Assembly (NCBI GenBank): GCA_947623755.1
Contig: CANQHB010000004.1
Coordinates: 1-28,119, forward strand
DNA: 28,119 nucleotides
From: an uncultured Bacilli bacterium
Lineage (GTDB): Bacteria; Bacillota_I; Bacilli_A; RF39; UBA660
Reading direction: 5' to 3'
Below the pieces are notes generated by a model that worked only from the letters and a program-made list of their open reading frames with translations, did no database searches and had not been told where the DNA came from. Position 1 is the stretch's first letter, and the number at the start of each line of letters is the position of its first letter. The translations under genes and the position numbers were made by a program. This document shows positions 16,486 to 23,183 of this stretch, piece by piece.

Positions 16486-17911
16486 ATGAAAAAGAATTTA
16501 TTAGTAATGACCCTTACTCTAATATTGTTAGGGGGGGGGGTATATTTTAGCCAGAAACCTTAACAATAGTAGAGCAAAATATACTTTAGAGAAGAAAGAA
16601 ATAGAGACCAGTAATTTAATAGGAATCTATGTAAAAGAAGACAAAGACTATCATCAAACAAGTACAGTACCAACAGAGGGGTATGTATTAAATAAAGATG
16701 AAAGTTATTATACGAAAGAAAATGATAGAAATACTAAGATAAAAGAAATGATTGACTATAATAACGATAGCCAAACTTTAAGTGTGTCTAAATTAACCGA
16801 CAATAACACCAAATGTTACTTATACTTTGATAAAAAGAAAACAGCTTTAGAAACTATTGAAAAATTAGGAATGGAACCTGAAGAAACAGAAATAGGACCA
16901 ATAACAGGGCCATCATGTGACCAGGAAAATTGTTATAGTGATAATACAGTAAATAGCATGAATCAAAATGGATTATATAAGGCTGGCGAAGATGATGATG
17001 GATTAAGTTACGTATTTCGAGGAACTGTAAGTAATAACTGGGTAAAATTTGGGAAAGATAGTTCTAACAATGATATCTGGTGGCGAATAATTCGAATTAA
17101 TGGAAATGGAAGTATTAGATTAATTTATGCAGGAATTGGAAATGAAGTTCCATCAACAACCGGTCCATCTACTAATGCTATAACAAGCATAGCATATAAT
17201 TCACAAGATGGCGATAACACCTATGTAGGTTTTTATAATCAAAGTACGACGCCAACCAACTCATATTCTGAATCTCATGAAGGAACAAATCCAAGTGATA
17301 TAGCTAAGCAATTAAATGATTGGTTTACAACAACAACGAAATTATCTAAAGAATATATAAAATATATCGATGAAAATGCCGGATTTTGCAATGATAGACA
17401 GGCGTCAACGGGCAATCACGGAAGGGTTAACTTTACAAATGAAGGCTATGGAAATAAATCTACGTGGTATACTCCATATGATAGAGTGGCACAAGATAGT
17501 TCAATTAATTATAATACAACAGAGCAAAAGCCAATATTGAAGTGTACAAATAAAGAAAAAGATTTGTATACAATCCAAAAATCAAATTATGGAAATCACA
17601 AATTAGTTAATCCAGTAGGCTTAATAACCATGGATGAAGTAATCTATGCCGGAGGATTTGCAGGACAAAAGAATACAAGTTATTGGTTATATACTAATCA
17701 GGGCTACTGGACGATGACTCCAAGTCATTTTGACAGCACTGCTTATGCATTCGCAGTGAATAATATTGGCCGCCTCGGTAATGCTAAAGTGAGACTAGCT
17801 TATGGCGTGATTCCCGTAATAAACTTAAAACCTGATAATGTAACCTTACAAAATCCTGATGGAGAAAATAAAGGAACAACCTCAAATCCCTACATAGTAA
17901 ATGTTAATTAA
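16486..17911 (+). CDS. Secreted/surface protein, frame interrupted by a G10 tract (phase-variable OFF or pseudogene)
   Basis: From ATG 16486 (ribosome site GAAGGGAAG) the frame encodes a hydrophobic signal/anchor segment MKKNLLVMTLTLILLGGG, runs through ten G (16531-16540) and stops at 16561. With nine G it would enter the long frame and give 474 residues: N-terminal membrane segment, a variable middle, and a C-terminal domain with WWRIIRINGNGSIRLIYAG, FCNDR, NPVGLITMDEVIYAGG, GYWTMTPS and AYGVIPVINLKPD. This pattern recalls a large uncharacterised family in uncultured gut Firmicutes, possibly an FGE or C-type-lectin-like fold (from memory). Codons ACA, GGA and CCA look commoner than in neighbours, suggesting acquisition. 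An internal ATG at 16748 would give a signal-less product. Direct repeats flank it. Confidence 0.75.
16531..16540 (+). repeat. Poly-G tract (G10) in the signal-peptide region
   Basis: Ten consecutive G in a genome of about 30% GC, positioned between the signal segment and the rest of the surface protein. Loss of one G restores the frame. Slipped-strand phase variation is the natural reading; a sequencing length error is the main alternative. Confidence 0.85.
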
Positions 17912-17918
17912 ATGAAAA

Positions 17919-17958
17919 ATATCTTGCTCATAATGCATGTAATTTATGGGCAAGATAT
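17919..17958 (+). terminator. Long stem-loop after the surface protein gene
   Basis: ATATCTTGCTCATAA (17919-17933) pairs with TTATGGGCAAGATAT (17944-17958), 15 pairs with one G-T. There is no T run right after it, so it may protect or process the 3' end rather than terminate. Confidence 0.55.
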
Positions 17959-17970
17959 GATTATTCTTTG

Positions 17971-17996
17971 GAGTGAGATTTATTTCTCACTCTTTT
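17971..17996 (+). terminator. Rho-independent terminator, end of surface protein unit
   Basis: GAGTGAGA and TCTCACTC form a perfect 8-pair stem around TTTATT, followed by TTTT. It closes the surface-protein unit just before repeat copy 2. Confidence 0.8.
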
Positions 17997-17997
17997 G

Positions 17998-18025
17998 TTG
18001 TAATTTTAAAAATTTATGATATAAT
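17998..18025 (+). promoter_or_regulatory. Plus-strand promoter of repeat copy 2
   Basis: TTGTAA (17998-18003), 16-base spacer, extended -10 TG-A-TATAAT (18020-18025). Boxes and spacing equal those of copy 1; predicted start about 18032. Confidence 0.6.
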
Positions 18026-18031
18026 AAATAT

Positions 18032-18253
18032 GGGTAAGCGTTAGGGCTCCAAACCTAATGTCTACTTTTGTTAGAAGTGACGCTAAGAAGGAATTCTAGC
18101 GTCTTTGCTTTTATTCTTATCAAGATTACTCTTTTACGAGCCTTCTTCATATAATCAACTCCAATCTACTCCAAAACCCCCTAAAGGGAAGTAATAAAAT
18201 AAATTATCGTCAAAAATCTGAATTAAGGTAGACACTAGCCCTAACGCTTAAGT
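18032..18253 (+). ncRNA. Candidate structured/antisense RNA, copy 2
   Basis: Counterpart of the copy 1 RNA with the same 12- and 7-pair helices. The hairpin after the inner helix is rebuilt with different bases: copy 1 pairs GTCTAC with GTAGAC, copy 2 pairs GTC/GAC and ACTT/AAGT. This hints that structure is kept while sequence drifts. Transcript not demonstrated. Confidence 0.45.
18055..18150 (-). CDS. Small basic peptide of the repeat module, copy 2 (31 aa)
   Basis: ATG at 18150 (minus), with GGAG eight bases upstream. The product begins MKKARKRVILIRIKAKTLEF, continues LLSVTSNKSRH and stops at TAG 18057-18055. The first 24 residues match copy 1 except for two substitutions to Ala; the tail differs because of a small length change. 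A kept start, ribosome site and frame in two diverged copies favour translation, though three substitutions in the shared part are too few for a selection test. Confidence 0.5.
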   Translation of the reverse strand: MKKARKRVILIRIKAKTLEFLLSVTSNKSRH

Positions 18254-18257
18254 TATT

Positions 18258-18286
18258 ATTCTAAAACTGGAATAAGAAATCGTCAA
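18258..18286 (-). promoter_or_regulatory. Minus-strand promoter of the peptide message, copy 2
   Basis: TTGACG (18286-18281), 17-base spacer, TAGAAT (18263-18258), as in copy 1 but with a partly different spacer. Confidence 0.62.
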
Positions 18287-18312
18287 GAAAAACCATTCGT
18301 CAAAATTCGACA
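18279..18312 (-). promoter_or_regulatory. Spo0A-box-like cluster, copy 2
   Basis: Read on the minus strand: TGTCGAA (18312-18306), TGACGAA (18302-18296) and TGACGAT (18285-18279), matching TGNCGAA at 7, 7 and 6 of 7 bases, with the same offsets of 10 and 17 as in copy 1. The middle box is a better match here than in copy 1. The cluster lies about 70 bases before yqfC as well, so it could also affect that gene. Confidence 0.45.
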
Positions 18313-18320
18313 TAGTTTTT

Positions 18321-18341
18321 AAACTCTAATTAAGAGTTTTT
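18321..18341. terminator. Short stem-loop between repeat copy 2 and yqfC
   Basis: AAACTCT (18321-18327) pairs with AGAGTTT (18333-18339) around AATTA, followed by TT. It may insulate yqfC from upstream transcripts. Confidence 0.45.
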
Positions 18342-18357
18342 AAATTCTTATAAAAGA

Positions 18358-18365
18358 CATAAAAT
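18358..18365 (+). promoter_or_regulatory. Possible sigma-E type -10 for yqfCD
   Basis: CATAAAAT lies 16 bases before the yqfC start and resembles the sigma-E -10 consensus (CATACAAT-like). yqfC and yqfD are sigma-E targets in Bacillus. No convincing -35 was found. Confidence 0.35.
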
Positions 18366-18381
18366 TAATATAGGTGATTTT

Positions 18382-18624
18382 ATGCGAATAATAAAAAATC
18401 TCACAAATTTTTTAAAAGACCAAGACTACTATATAGATATCTTTAATAATTGTTTACATGTTTATTCCTATGAAAATCTAATCAGTTTAAGTGATAAACT
18501 AATTGAACTAAAACTAAAAGAATTTACTCTGCAAATTAGTGGTGAAAATTTAATTATTGAAACCATGGATAATCATGAAATATTAATTAAAGGTCTTCTT
18601 AATGACGTGAGGTTTATTCGATGA
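18382..18624 (+). CDS. yqfC: Sporulation protein YqfC (YabP/YqfC family)
   Basis: 80-residue soluble protein made in the mother cell during sporulation; exact role unknown. The family core is visible: ENLISLSDKLIELKLKEFTL, GENLIIETMDNHEILIKGLL. AGGTGATTTT precedes ATG. It overlaps yqfD by four bases (ATGA), the usual yqfC-yqfD pair. It is the first core gene after the repeat-flanked cassette. Confidence 0.82.
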   Translation: MRIIKNLTNFLKDQDYYIDIFNNCLHVYSYENLISLSDKLIELKLKEFTLQISGENLIIETMDNHEILIKGLLNDVRFIR

Positions 18625-19799
18625 ACCACTATCTAAAAATTCGCATAACTACCTCAAATAAAAGTGCTACACTTTTAAAATTAAATCAAATAAATGTAAA
18701 TATTAAAAATATTATATATGAAGATAAATACTTAATTTTAGATATCTTAGCTTCTGATTTAAAACGAGTTAAAAAATACTTACTAAGTAATAAAATAGAA
18801 ATTTTATCCGAAACAGGTTTTTATAAAATAAAACCTCTTATAAAAAAGAATAGATTATTTATCACTAGTCTTATTTTTGCTTGCTTTGTTTTTCTCATTT
18901 TAAATAATTTAATTGTAAAAGTAAATATTATTCATGAAAATTCTACTTTAAGAGCTTTAATTAACGAAGACTTACAAAAATATGGAGTAACCCCTCTAAG
19001 TTTTAAAAAAAGCTACCAAGAATATGAAAAAATAATTAGCGCTATTAAAAATAATCATAAAGACGCGATTGAATGGATTGAAATTGATGTCGATGGTATG
19101 GTTATTAATATCCGGGTAGAGGAGCGAATCATTAATAATTATGAACAAAATTCTGGTTATTGTCATATCGTTGCTAATAAATCTGGCATAGTAAGAAGCA
19201 TATTAACAAAAAGGGGAGTATCTTTAGTAACAATAAATGATTTTGTGGTCCCCGGCGATATCCTAATAAGTGGCGAAATAAAATTAAATGAAGAAGTAAA
19301 AAATGACGTTTGTGCCGAAGGTGAAGTCTATGCCGAGGTCTGGTACAATATTAGTGCTAGCATTCCTCTAAATTATGAAGTAATGGAAGATACCGGTAAA
19401 ATGCGTTATAATTTTATGCTTAAAAAAGATAATACTGAGTATGTTATTTTACGAAGCAGAGTAAAAGAAAAAAGAGTCGAAAAAAAGCGTTTATTTAAAC
19501 TATTTGGTTATGAATTTTATTTTGAAAAAGAATACGAAGTAAACAAAAAGACAAGCACTTATAACAGTTATGAAGCCGAAAAATATGCCATTCAGCTTAT
19601 TCATGAAAAACTAACCACTCAAGGAGCCAAAATTGATAAGATAATTAATGAAAAAGTCTTGAAAAAAAGTGTAATTAATGATAATTTAGATATAGATATG
19701 TTTATTGCTATTGAAGAACAAATTGGTATTAGCAAAAATTATCAAAAGGAAACGGAAAGTGATACTAGTGATATCAAGAATAATGGATATAGTCGCTGA
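18621..19799 (+). CDS. yqfD: Sporulation protein YqfD
   Basis: 392-residue membrane protein of the YqfD/SpoIV-associated family, found in endospore formers. A cytoplasmic N-terminal domain (1-75) resembling a small alpha/beta fold precedes one membrane helix (about 79-98). The large extracytoplasmic part contains the typical segment EWIEIDVDGMVINIRVEER, then NKSGIVRSILTKRGVSLV and VVPGDILISGEI, which look like barrel-sandwich turns. The start overlaps yqfC, so translation is probably coupled. The Ser/Asp-rich tail overlaps the VanZ-like gene. Confidence 0.88.
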   Translation: MNHYLKIRITTSNKSATLLKLNQINVNIKNIIYEDKYLILDILASDLKRVKKYLLSNKIEILSETGFYKIKPLIKKNRLFITSLIFACFVFLILNNLIVKVNIIHENSTLRALINEDLQKYGVTPLSFKKSYQEYEKIISAIKNNHKDAIEWIEIDVDGMVINIRVEERIINNYEQNSGYCHIVANKSGIVRSILTKRGVSLVTINDFVVPGDILISGEIKLNEEVKNDVCAEGEVYAEVWYNISASIPLNYEVMEDTGKMRYNFMLKKDNTEYVILRSRVKEKRVEKKRLFKLFGYEFYFEKEYEVNKKTSTYNSYEAEKYAIQLIHEKLTTQGAKIDKIINEKVLKKSVINDNLDIDMFIAIEEQIGISKNYQKETESDTSDIKNNGYSR

Positions 19800-20394
19800 A
19801 TCTATTGATAAAATGTGGCCTATGCTGACAATCTTTTTAGTTATAATTGCCACTGTTCGTATTGCGGCGATTAAATCTAATAATGAACGTCTTGTTTTTT
19901 ATAAAGAATTTGGTAGTCTTTTATTTATTATTTATGTTTTTTTACTATATGAATTATTAACTAGAACAGAATTAAACTCGGTAAGTGGTTATAATTTAGT
20001 TCCTTTTACTGAAATTTTCCGCTATAAAATCGGAAGTGAATCTTTTTATTTTAATGTAATTGGTAATATTGCTTTATTTATTCCTTTTGGTTATTTTATT
20101 TCTACATATATTAAACCCAATCGTATTTTACCTATTTTAATTGTTAGTGTTATTTCTAGTGCCACGGTTGAATTTGTTCAATTTATGATTGGCCGCAGCT
20201 TTGACGTTGATGATATTTTATTAAATGCTGTTGGGTCCATTATTGGTTTCTTATTTTATGTTTCCCTAAATGCTATCAAAAAATATCTTCCTGGCATCTT
20301 TGGTAAAGATATCATCTACAATCTTATTTGTTTTCTTATCTTAATTGCAATGATTGTCTTCTTACTTAATCGTATGGGGGTACCATTATCATGA
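19759..20394 (+). CDS. VanZ-like membrane protein
   Basis: About 211 residues with five or six hydrophobic segments. VanZ-family features: YNLVPFTEIFRY, a conserved NVIGNIALFIPFGYFIS segment, TVEFVQFMIGRSFDVDDILLN and NAVGSIIGFLFY. VanZ proteins are linked to low-level teicoplanin resistance, but the role of chromosomal homologues is mostly unknown. GTG 19759 has AAAAGGAAA at a good distance and is preferred; ATG 19783 without a ribosome site is the alternative. It overlaps yqfD upstream and ybeY downstream (ATGA). In Bacillus this slot holds phoH and pgpH. Confidence 0.78.
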   Translation: MILVISRIMDIVAESIDKMWPMLTIFLVIIATVRIAAIKSNNERLVFYKEFGSLLFIIYVFLLYELLTRTELNSVSGYNLVPFTEIFRYKIGSESFYFNVIGNIALFIPFGYFISTYIKPNRILPILIVSVISSATVEFVQFMIGRSFDVDDILLNAVGSIIGFLFYVSLNAIKKYLPGIFGKDIIYNLICFLILIAMIVFLLNRMGVPLS

Positions 20395-20837
20395 AAAACA
20401 CCTATGAAATAAATGATTTATACAAAGTCGATTTCGATTATTCCTATTTAGATAATGTCATCAAAAGGACTTTAAAGCATGAAAAAGTCCAAAATGCTTA
20501 TTTTAGTATCATTTTTGTCGATGAAAAGACCATTCAAGAGTTAAACAAAAACTATCGTCATATTGATAAAGTGACTGACGTTATCTCATTTGCCTTTGAA
20601 GATAATAAAGATTTGTTATATAATGATATTAGAGTGTTAGGAGATATCTATATATGTATTCCTAGAATGCTTGAACAAGCAAGCGATTATAAGCATTCGA
20701 TTAAAAGAGAATTATCTTTCCTAACCGTTCATGGCTTATTACATTTATTAGGCTATGACCATCAAACTAAAGAAGAAGAAGAAATAATGTTTGGATTACA
20801 GGAGTTGGTTTTAAATGCAGAAAAAATTACCAGGTAA
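20391..20837 (+). CDS. ybeY: Endoribonuclease YbeY (16S rRNA 3'-end maturation)
   Basis: 148-residue metal-dependent RNase acting in rRNA processing and ribosome quality control. The zinc motif HGLLHLLGYDH gives His114, His118 and His124; the preceding block VTDVISFAFE and LGDIYICIPR are also typical. Its start shares ATGA with the VanZ-like gene, and its end overlaps dgkA by 23 bases. Confidence 0.95.
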   Translation: MKNTYEINDLYKVDFDYSYLDNVIKRTLKHEKVQNAYFSIIFVDEKTIQELNKNYRHIDKVTDVISFAFEDNKDLLYNDIRVLGDIYICIPRMLEQASDYKHSIKRELSFLTVHGLLHLLGYDHQTKEEEEIMFGLQELVLNAEKITR

Positions 20838-21261
20838 AGAATTAAATACCGGAGACGTTAAAGAATTTAATCGTGATAGTGTTAAAGTTTATGGCTATAA
20901 AAGATTTTTTAAAAGTATCAAATATTCTTTAAGTGGCTTATACTATGCCTATCGTTATGAACAAAGTTTATGGATTCATGGCTTTGTTAGTATTTTTGCG
21001 ATTGCTATGGGAATAATATTTAAAATAAAATTATCAGAATGGGCTATTATTTTTATTGCTCTAGGTTGTATTCTGGCTCTAGAATTAATAAATACCGCAA
21101 TTGAAGCCGCGGTTGATTTAACTACGACCGAAATTCACCCTTTAGCGAAAATTGCTAAAGACTGTGGTTCCGCAGCGTCATTCGTTATGTCTATTGTTTC
21201 CGTAGTTATTAGCTTATTTGTTTTTGGCCCTTATTTAATGCAATTATTTGAATTATTATAA
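20815..21261 (+). CDS. dgkA: Undecaprenol kinase / diacylglycerol kinase, DgkA family
   Basis: 148-residue membrane kinase. In Gram-positives this family phosphorylates undecaprenol, feeding the cell-wall lipid carrier pool. Visible are Glu90 and the core NTAIEAAVD (93-101), followed by AKDCGSAASF, with three hydrophobic segments. The N-terminus carries about 30 extra charged residues before the amphipathic helix. AGGAG at 20799-20803 lies inside ybeY, so the two are translationally linked. Confidence 0.9.
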   Translation: MQKKLPGKELNTGDVKEFNRDSVKVYGYKRFFKSIKYSLSGLYYAYRYEQSLWIHGFVSIFAIAMGIIFKIKLSEWAIIFIALGCILALELINTAIEAAVDLTTTEIHPLAKIAKDCGSAASFVMSIVSVVISLFVFGPYLMQLFELL

Positions 21262-21280
21262 CACCTAGAAAGGAGACTTT

Positions 21281-22162
21281 ATGAAAAGCGGATTTGTAAG
21301 TTTAATTGGCCGACCTAATGTTGGAAAATCTACTCTTTTAAATACCTTAATTAACGAAAAAGTGGCGATAACTTCTAAAGTCGCTGGTACCACTCGCAAT
21401 ATTATTCAGGGGATATATAACGAACCCGAGTATCAAATAGTTTTTATGGATACTCCCGGAATTATCAAACCTTTAAACAAGCTTGGTAAAATAACCAATA
21501 AACAAGCTTTATCTTTAACGAAAGATATTGATTGCCTTTTATTCGTGGTCGACGCTTCCGCCGGTTTAGGTATTGGCGATAAATATATCATGGAAGTTTT
21601 AAAGAAAACTGAATCTCCCGTTATTTTAGTCTTAAATAAAATTGATAAACTAACTAATGTTGATATTATGTATAGCATTAATGAATATAAAGATTTATAC
21701 CCCTTCGCGGAAATTGTCCCTGTTTCGGCCAAAGAAAATGATAATGTTGAGCGTTTAATTGAGGTCATAAAAAAATATTTAAAAGATGAAATCCGGTATT
21801 TTGACCCCCATATTAAAACCAGCAATAGCGTGTATTTTATGGTAAGCGAAATAGTTCGGGAAAAGTTATTTAATGTTTTAACTGAAGAACTACCTCATAG
21901 TCTTACTTGTCATACTACATTTTATGAAGAAAAAAAAGATATTATTAATATTGGGGTAGATATTATTGTCGACCGTGACCCCATTAAAAAAATTATTATT
22001 GGTAAAAAAGGGGATAGATTAAAAGAAATTGGTACTTTAGCTCGTCATGAACTAGAACATAGCTTCCATAAAAAAGTCTATTTAGAACTCTATGTTAAAA
22101 CCATTAAAAATTGGAAAGATAAAGAAAAATATATTAAAGAATTAGGCTTTTTAGATTTTTAA
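21281..22162 (+). CDS. era: GTPase Era
   Basis: 293-residue GTPase that binds the 16S rRNA 3' end during 30S assembly. G1 GRPNVGKST (10-18), switch I AGTTRN, DTPG (57-60) and NKID (119-122) are all intact. The C-terminal KH domain carries IIIGKKGDRLKEIG. An AAAGGAGAC ribosome site precedes ATG. It lies 19 bases after dgkA in the conserved ybeY-dgkA-era-recO cluster. Confidence 0.96.
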   Translation: MKSGFVSLIGRPNVGKSTLLNTLINEKVAITSKVAGTTRNIIQGIYNEPEYQIVFMDTPGIIKPLNKLGKITNKQALSLTKDIDCLLFVVDASAGLGIGDKYIMEVLKKTESPVILVLNKIDKLTNVDIMYSINEYKDLYPFAEIVPVSAKENDNVERLIEVIKKYLKDEIRYFDPHIKTSNSVYFMVSEIVREKLFNVLTEELPHSLTCHTTFYEEKKDIINIGVDIIVDRDPIKKIIIGKKGDRLKEIGTLARHELEHSFHKKVYLELYVKTIKNWKDKEKYIKELGFLDF

Positions 22163-22247
22163 AAACCAAATTTTCTCTTTTTATTTTAAAAATCCTTGCA
22201 TAAAACTATCAAAAATCACTCATAACTAAAATAGAAAGGAAATAAAA

Positions 22248-22343
22248 ATGAATAAAAGGGAAGCCTGGAATAAATTTAAAAAATCTGGTAAAGTTGAAGA
22301 TTACCTAACTTATAAAGAAATTGAAAGAAACGAAAAGGACTAA
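22248..22343 (+). CDS. YqzL-like small protein (31 aa)
   Basis: ATG 22248 follows AGAAAGGAAA. The product begins MNKREAWNKFKKSGKVEDYL and ends TYKEIERNEKD. The pattern W-x-x-F-x-x-(S/T)-G-x-(V/I)-x-x-Y-L-x-(Y/F)-K-E-(I/L)-E recalls YqzL, a short protein of unknown function that sits between era and recO in Bacillus. Position and pattern together make this likely. The terminator starts in its last codons. Confidence 0.68.
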   Translation: MNKREAWNKFKKSGKVEDYLTYKEIERNEKD

Positions 22344-22358
22344 AAAGTTCTTTTTTTT
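22333..22358 (+). terminator. Terminator of the yqfC-yqzL operon
   Basis: AAAAGGAC pairs with GTTCTTTT (one G-T) around six bases, and a run of eight T follows. The left arm overlaps the end of the yqzL-like ORF. Confidence 0.82.
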
Positions 22359-22370
22359 AAATTTCTTCTT

Positions 22371-22379
22371 TGCTATAAT
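22371..22379 (+). promoter_or_regulatory. Extended -10 promoter of recO
   Basis: TG-C-TATAAT lies 22 bases before the recO start, directly after the preceding terminator. Confidence 0.6.
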
Positions 22380-22401
22380 AAATAAGAAAAGAGTTGATTT
22401 T

Positions 22402-23124
22402 ATGCTAAAAGAAATCGAGGGTATTATTATTAAAGAAACCCCATACGGCGAAACTTCCAAAATAATTCAAGTCTATACTAAAGAGGGGATAATAAGCCTT
22501 ATGTGTAAAGGGGCTAAAAGTCTTAAAAGTCCGTATCGAGCAACAACTTTAAAATTTACTTATGCTAAATTTATTATTTACTATAAAGAAAACAAGCTTT
22601 CTCTTTTATCATCCGTTGATATTCTAAACTCTTTAAGCCACATTAAAAGTGATATAACTCTTTTAAGTTATTTAAATTATTTAACTGAATTAACTGTTCA
22701 AGTAGTAAAACAAACTGACGCTAATATCTATGAAGATTATATTACAACCATTCTAAAAATTGAATCGGGCTTAGACCCTTTAATAATGTGCAATATTCTT
22801 GAAATAAAATATTTAGACTATTTAGGGGTTGGGCTTAATTTAGACGCTTGTATTTCTTGTGGGGCTAAAGCCAATATCTTAACGATTGATGGGGACCGAG
22901 GTGGCTATATCTGTTCTAAATGTTATCAAAATGAAATTATTGTCGAACCCAAAACCATCGAACTATTACGTATGTATTATTATGTTGACATAAAAAGTAT
23001 CACTAAATTAAAAATAAGTGCTAAAGTCCGGGATGAAATAAACTATTTTCTAAACACTTATTATGAGCGTTATACCGGCCTATATTTAAAAAGTAAAGAT
23101 TTTTTAAAAAAGTTAAAGAATTAA
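22402..23124 (+). CDS. recO: DNA repair protein RecO
   Basis: 240-residue mediator that loads RecA with RecR in the RecFOR pathway. The N-terminal OB fold begins EIEGIIIKETPYGETSKII, with CKGAKSLKSPYRATTL. A helical region is followed by a zinc site with Cys150, Cys153, Cys171 and Cys174. The frame is open back to 22321, but that part is terminator and promoter; ATG 22402 matches the family N-terminus, though its ribosome site (AAGAG) is weak. Placed after era and the YqzL-like gene as in Bacillus. Confidence 0.93.
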   Translation: MLKEIEGIIIKETPYGETSKIIQVYTKEGIISLMCKGAKSLKSPYRATTLKFTYAKFIIYYKENKLSLLSSVDILNSLSHIKSDITLLSYLNYLTELTVQVVKQTDANIYEDYITTILKIESGLDPLIMCNILEIKYLDYLGVGLNLDACISCGAKANILTIDGDRGGYICSKCYQNEIIVEPKTIELLRMYYYVDIKSITKLKISAKVRDEINYFLNTYYERYTGLYLKSKDFLKKLKN

Positions 23125-23146
23125 TCTAGTAAAATTAGCAAATATT

Positions 23147-23155
23147 TGTTACAAT
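23147..23155 (+). promoter_or_regulatory. Extended -10 of the membrane protein gene
   Basis: TG-T-TACAAT lies 28 bases before the start at 23184; no clear -35. Confidence 0.45.
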
Positions 23156-23183
23156 AAAAATATAATTAATAGAGGTGTAGTTT

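Larger units (their letters stand above)
17998..18312. repeat. Direct repeat copy 2 of the two-promoter peptide/antisense module
   Basis: Same orientation and order as copy 1. Terminal inverted segments TAAGCGTTAGGG (18035-18046) and CCCTAACGCTTA (18239-18250) and the inner pair TGTCTAC/GTAGACA (18059-18065, 18228-18234) are identical to copy 1. The hairpin 18079-18103 has a GGAA loop instead of GAAA. Differences concentrate in loops, in the promoter spacer and in the peptide tail. Recombination between the copies would remove the surface gene and leave one module. With the stem-loops this fills the 470-base gap before yqfC. Confidence 0.85.

Noticed and set aside
16541..17911. Diversity-generating retroelement target with C-type lectin-like C-terminus
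   Set aside because: No reverse transcriptase and no template repeat of the C-terminal coding region is visible; the repeats here are non-coding for this protein.
16125..18250. GTTAGGG/CCCTAAC ends resemble integron attC core sites around a gene cassette
   Set aside because: The core orientation is opposite to attC (RYYYAAC at left, GTTRRRY at right), the outer bases do not fit, and no integrase is in the window.
21433..21825. 130-codon minus-strand frame inside era
   Set aside because: Lies opposite the conserved GTPase domain and has no independent signals.
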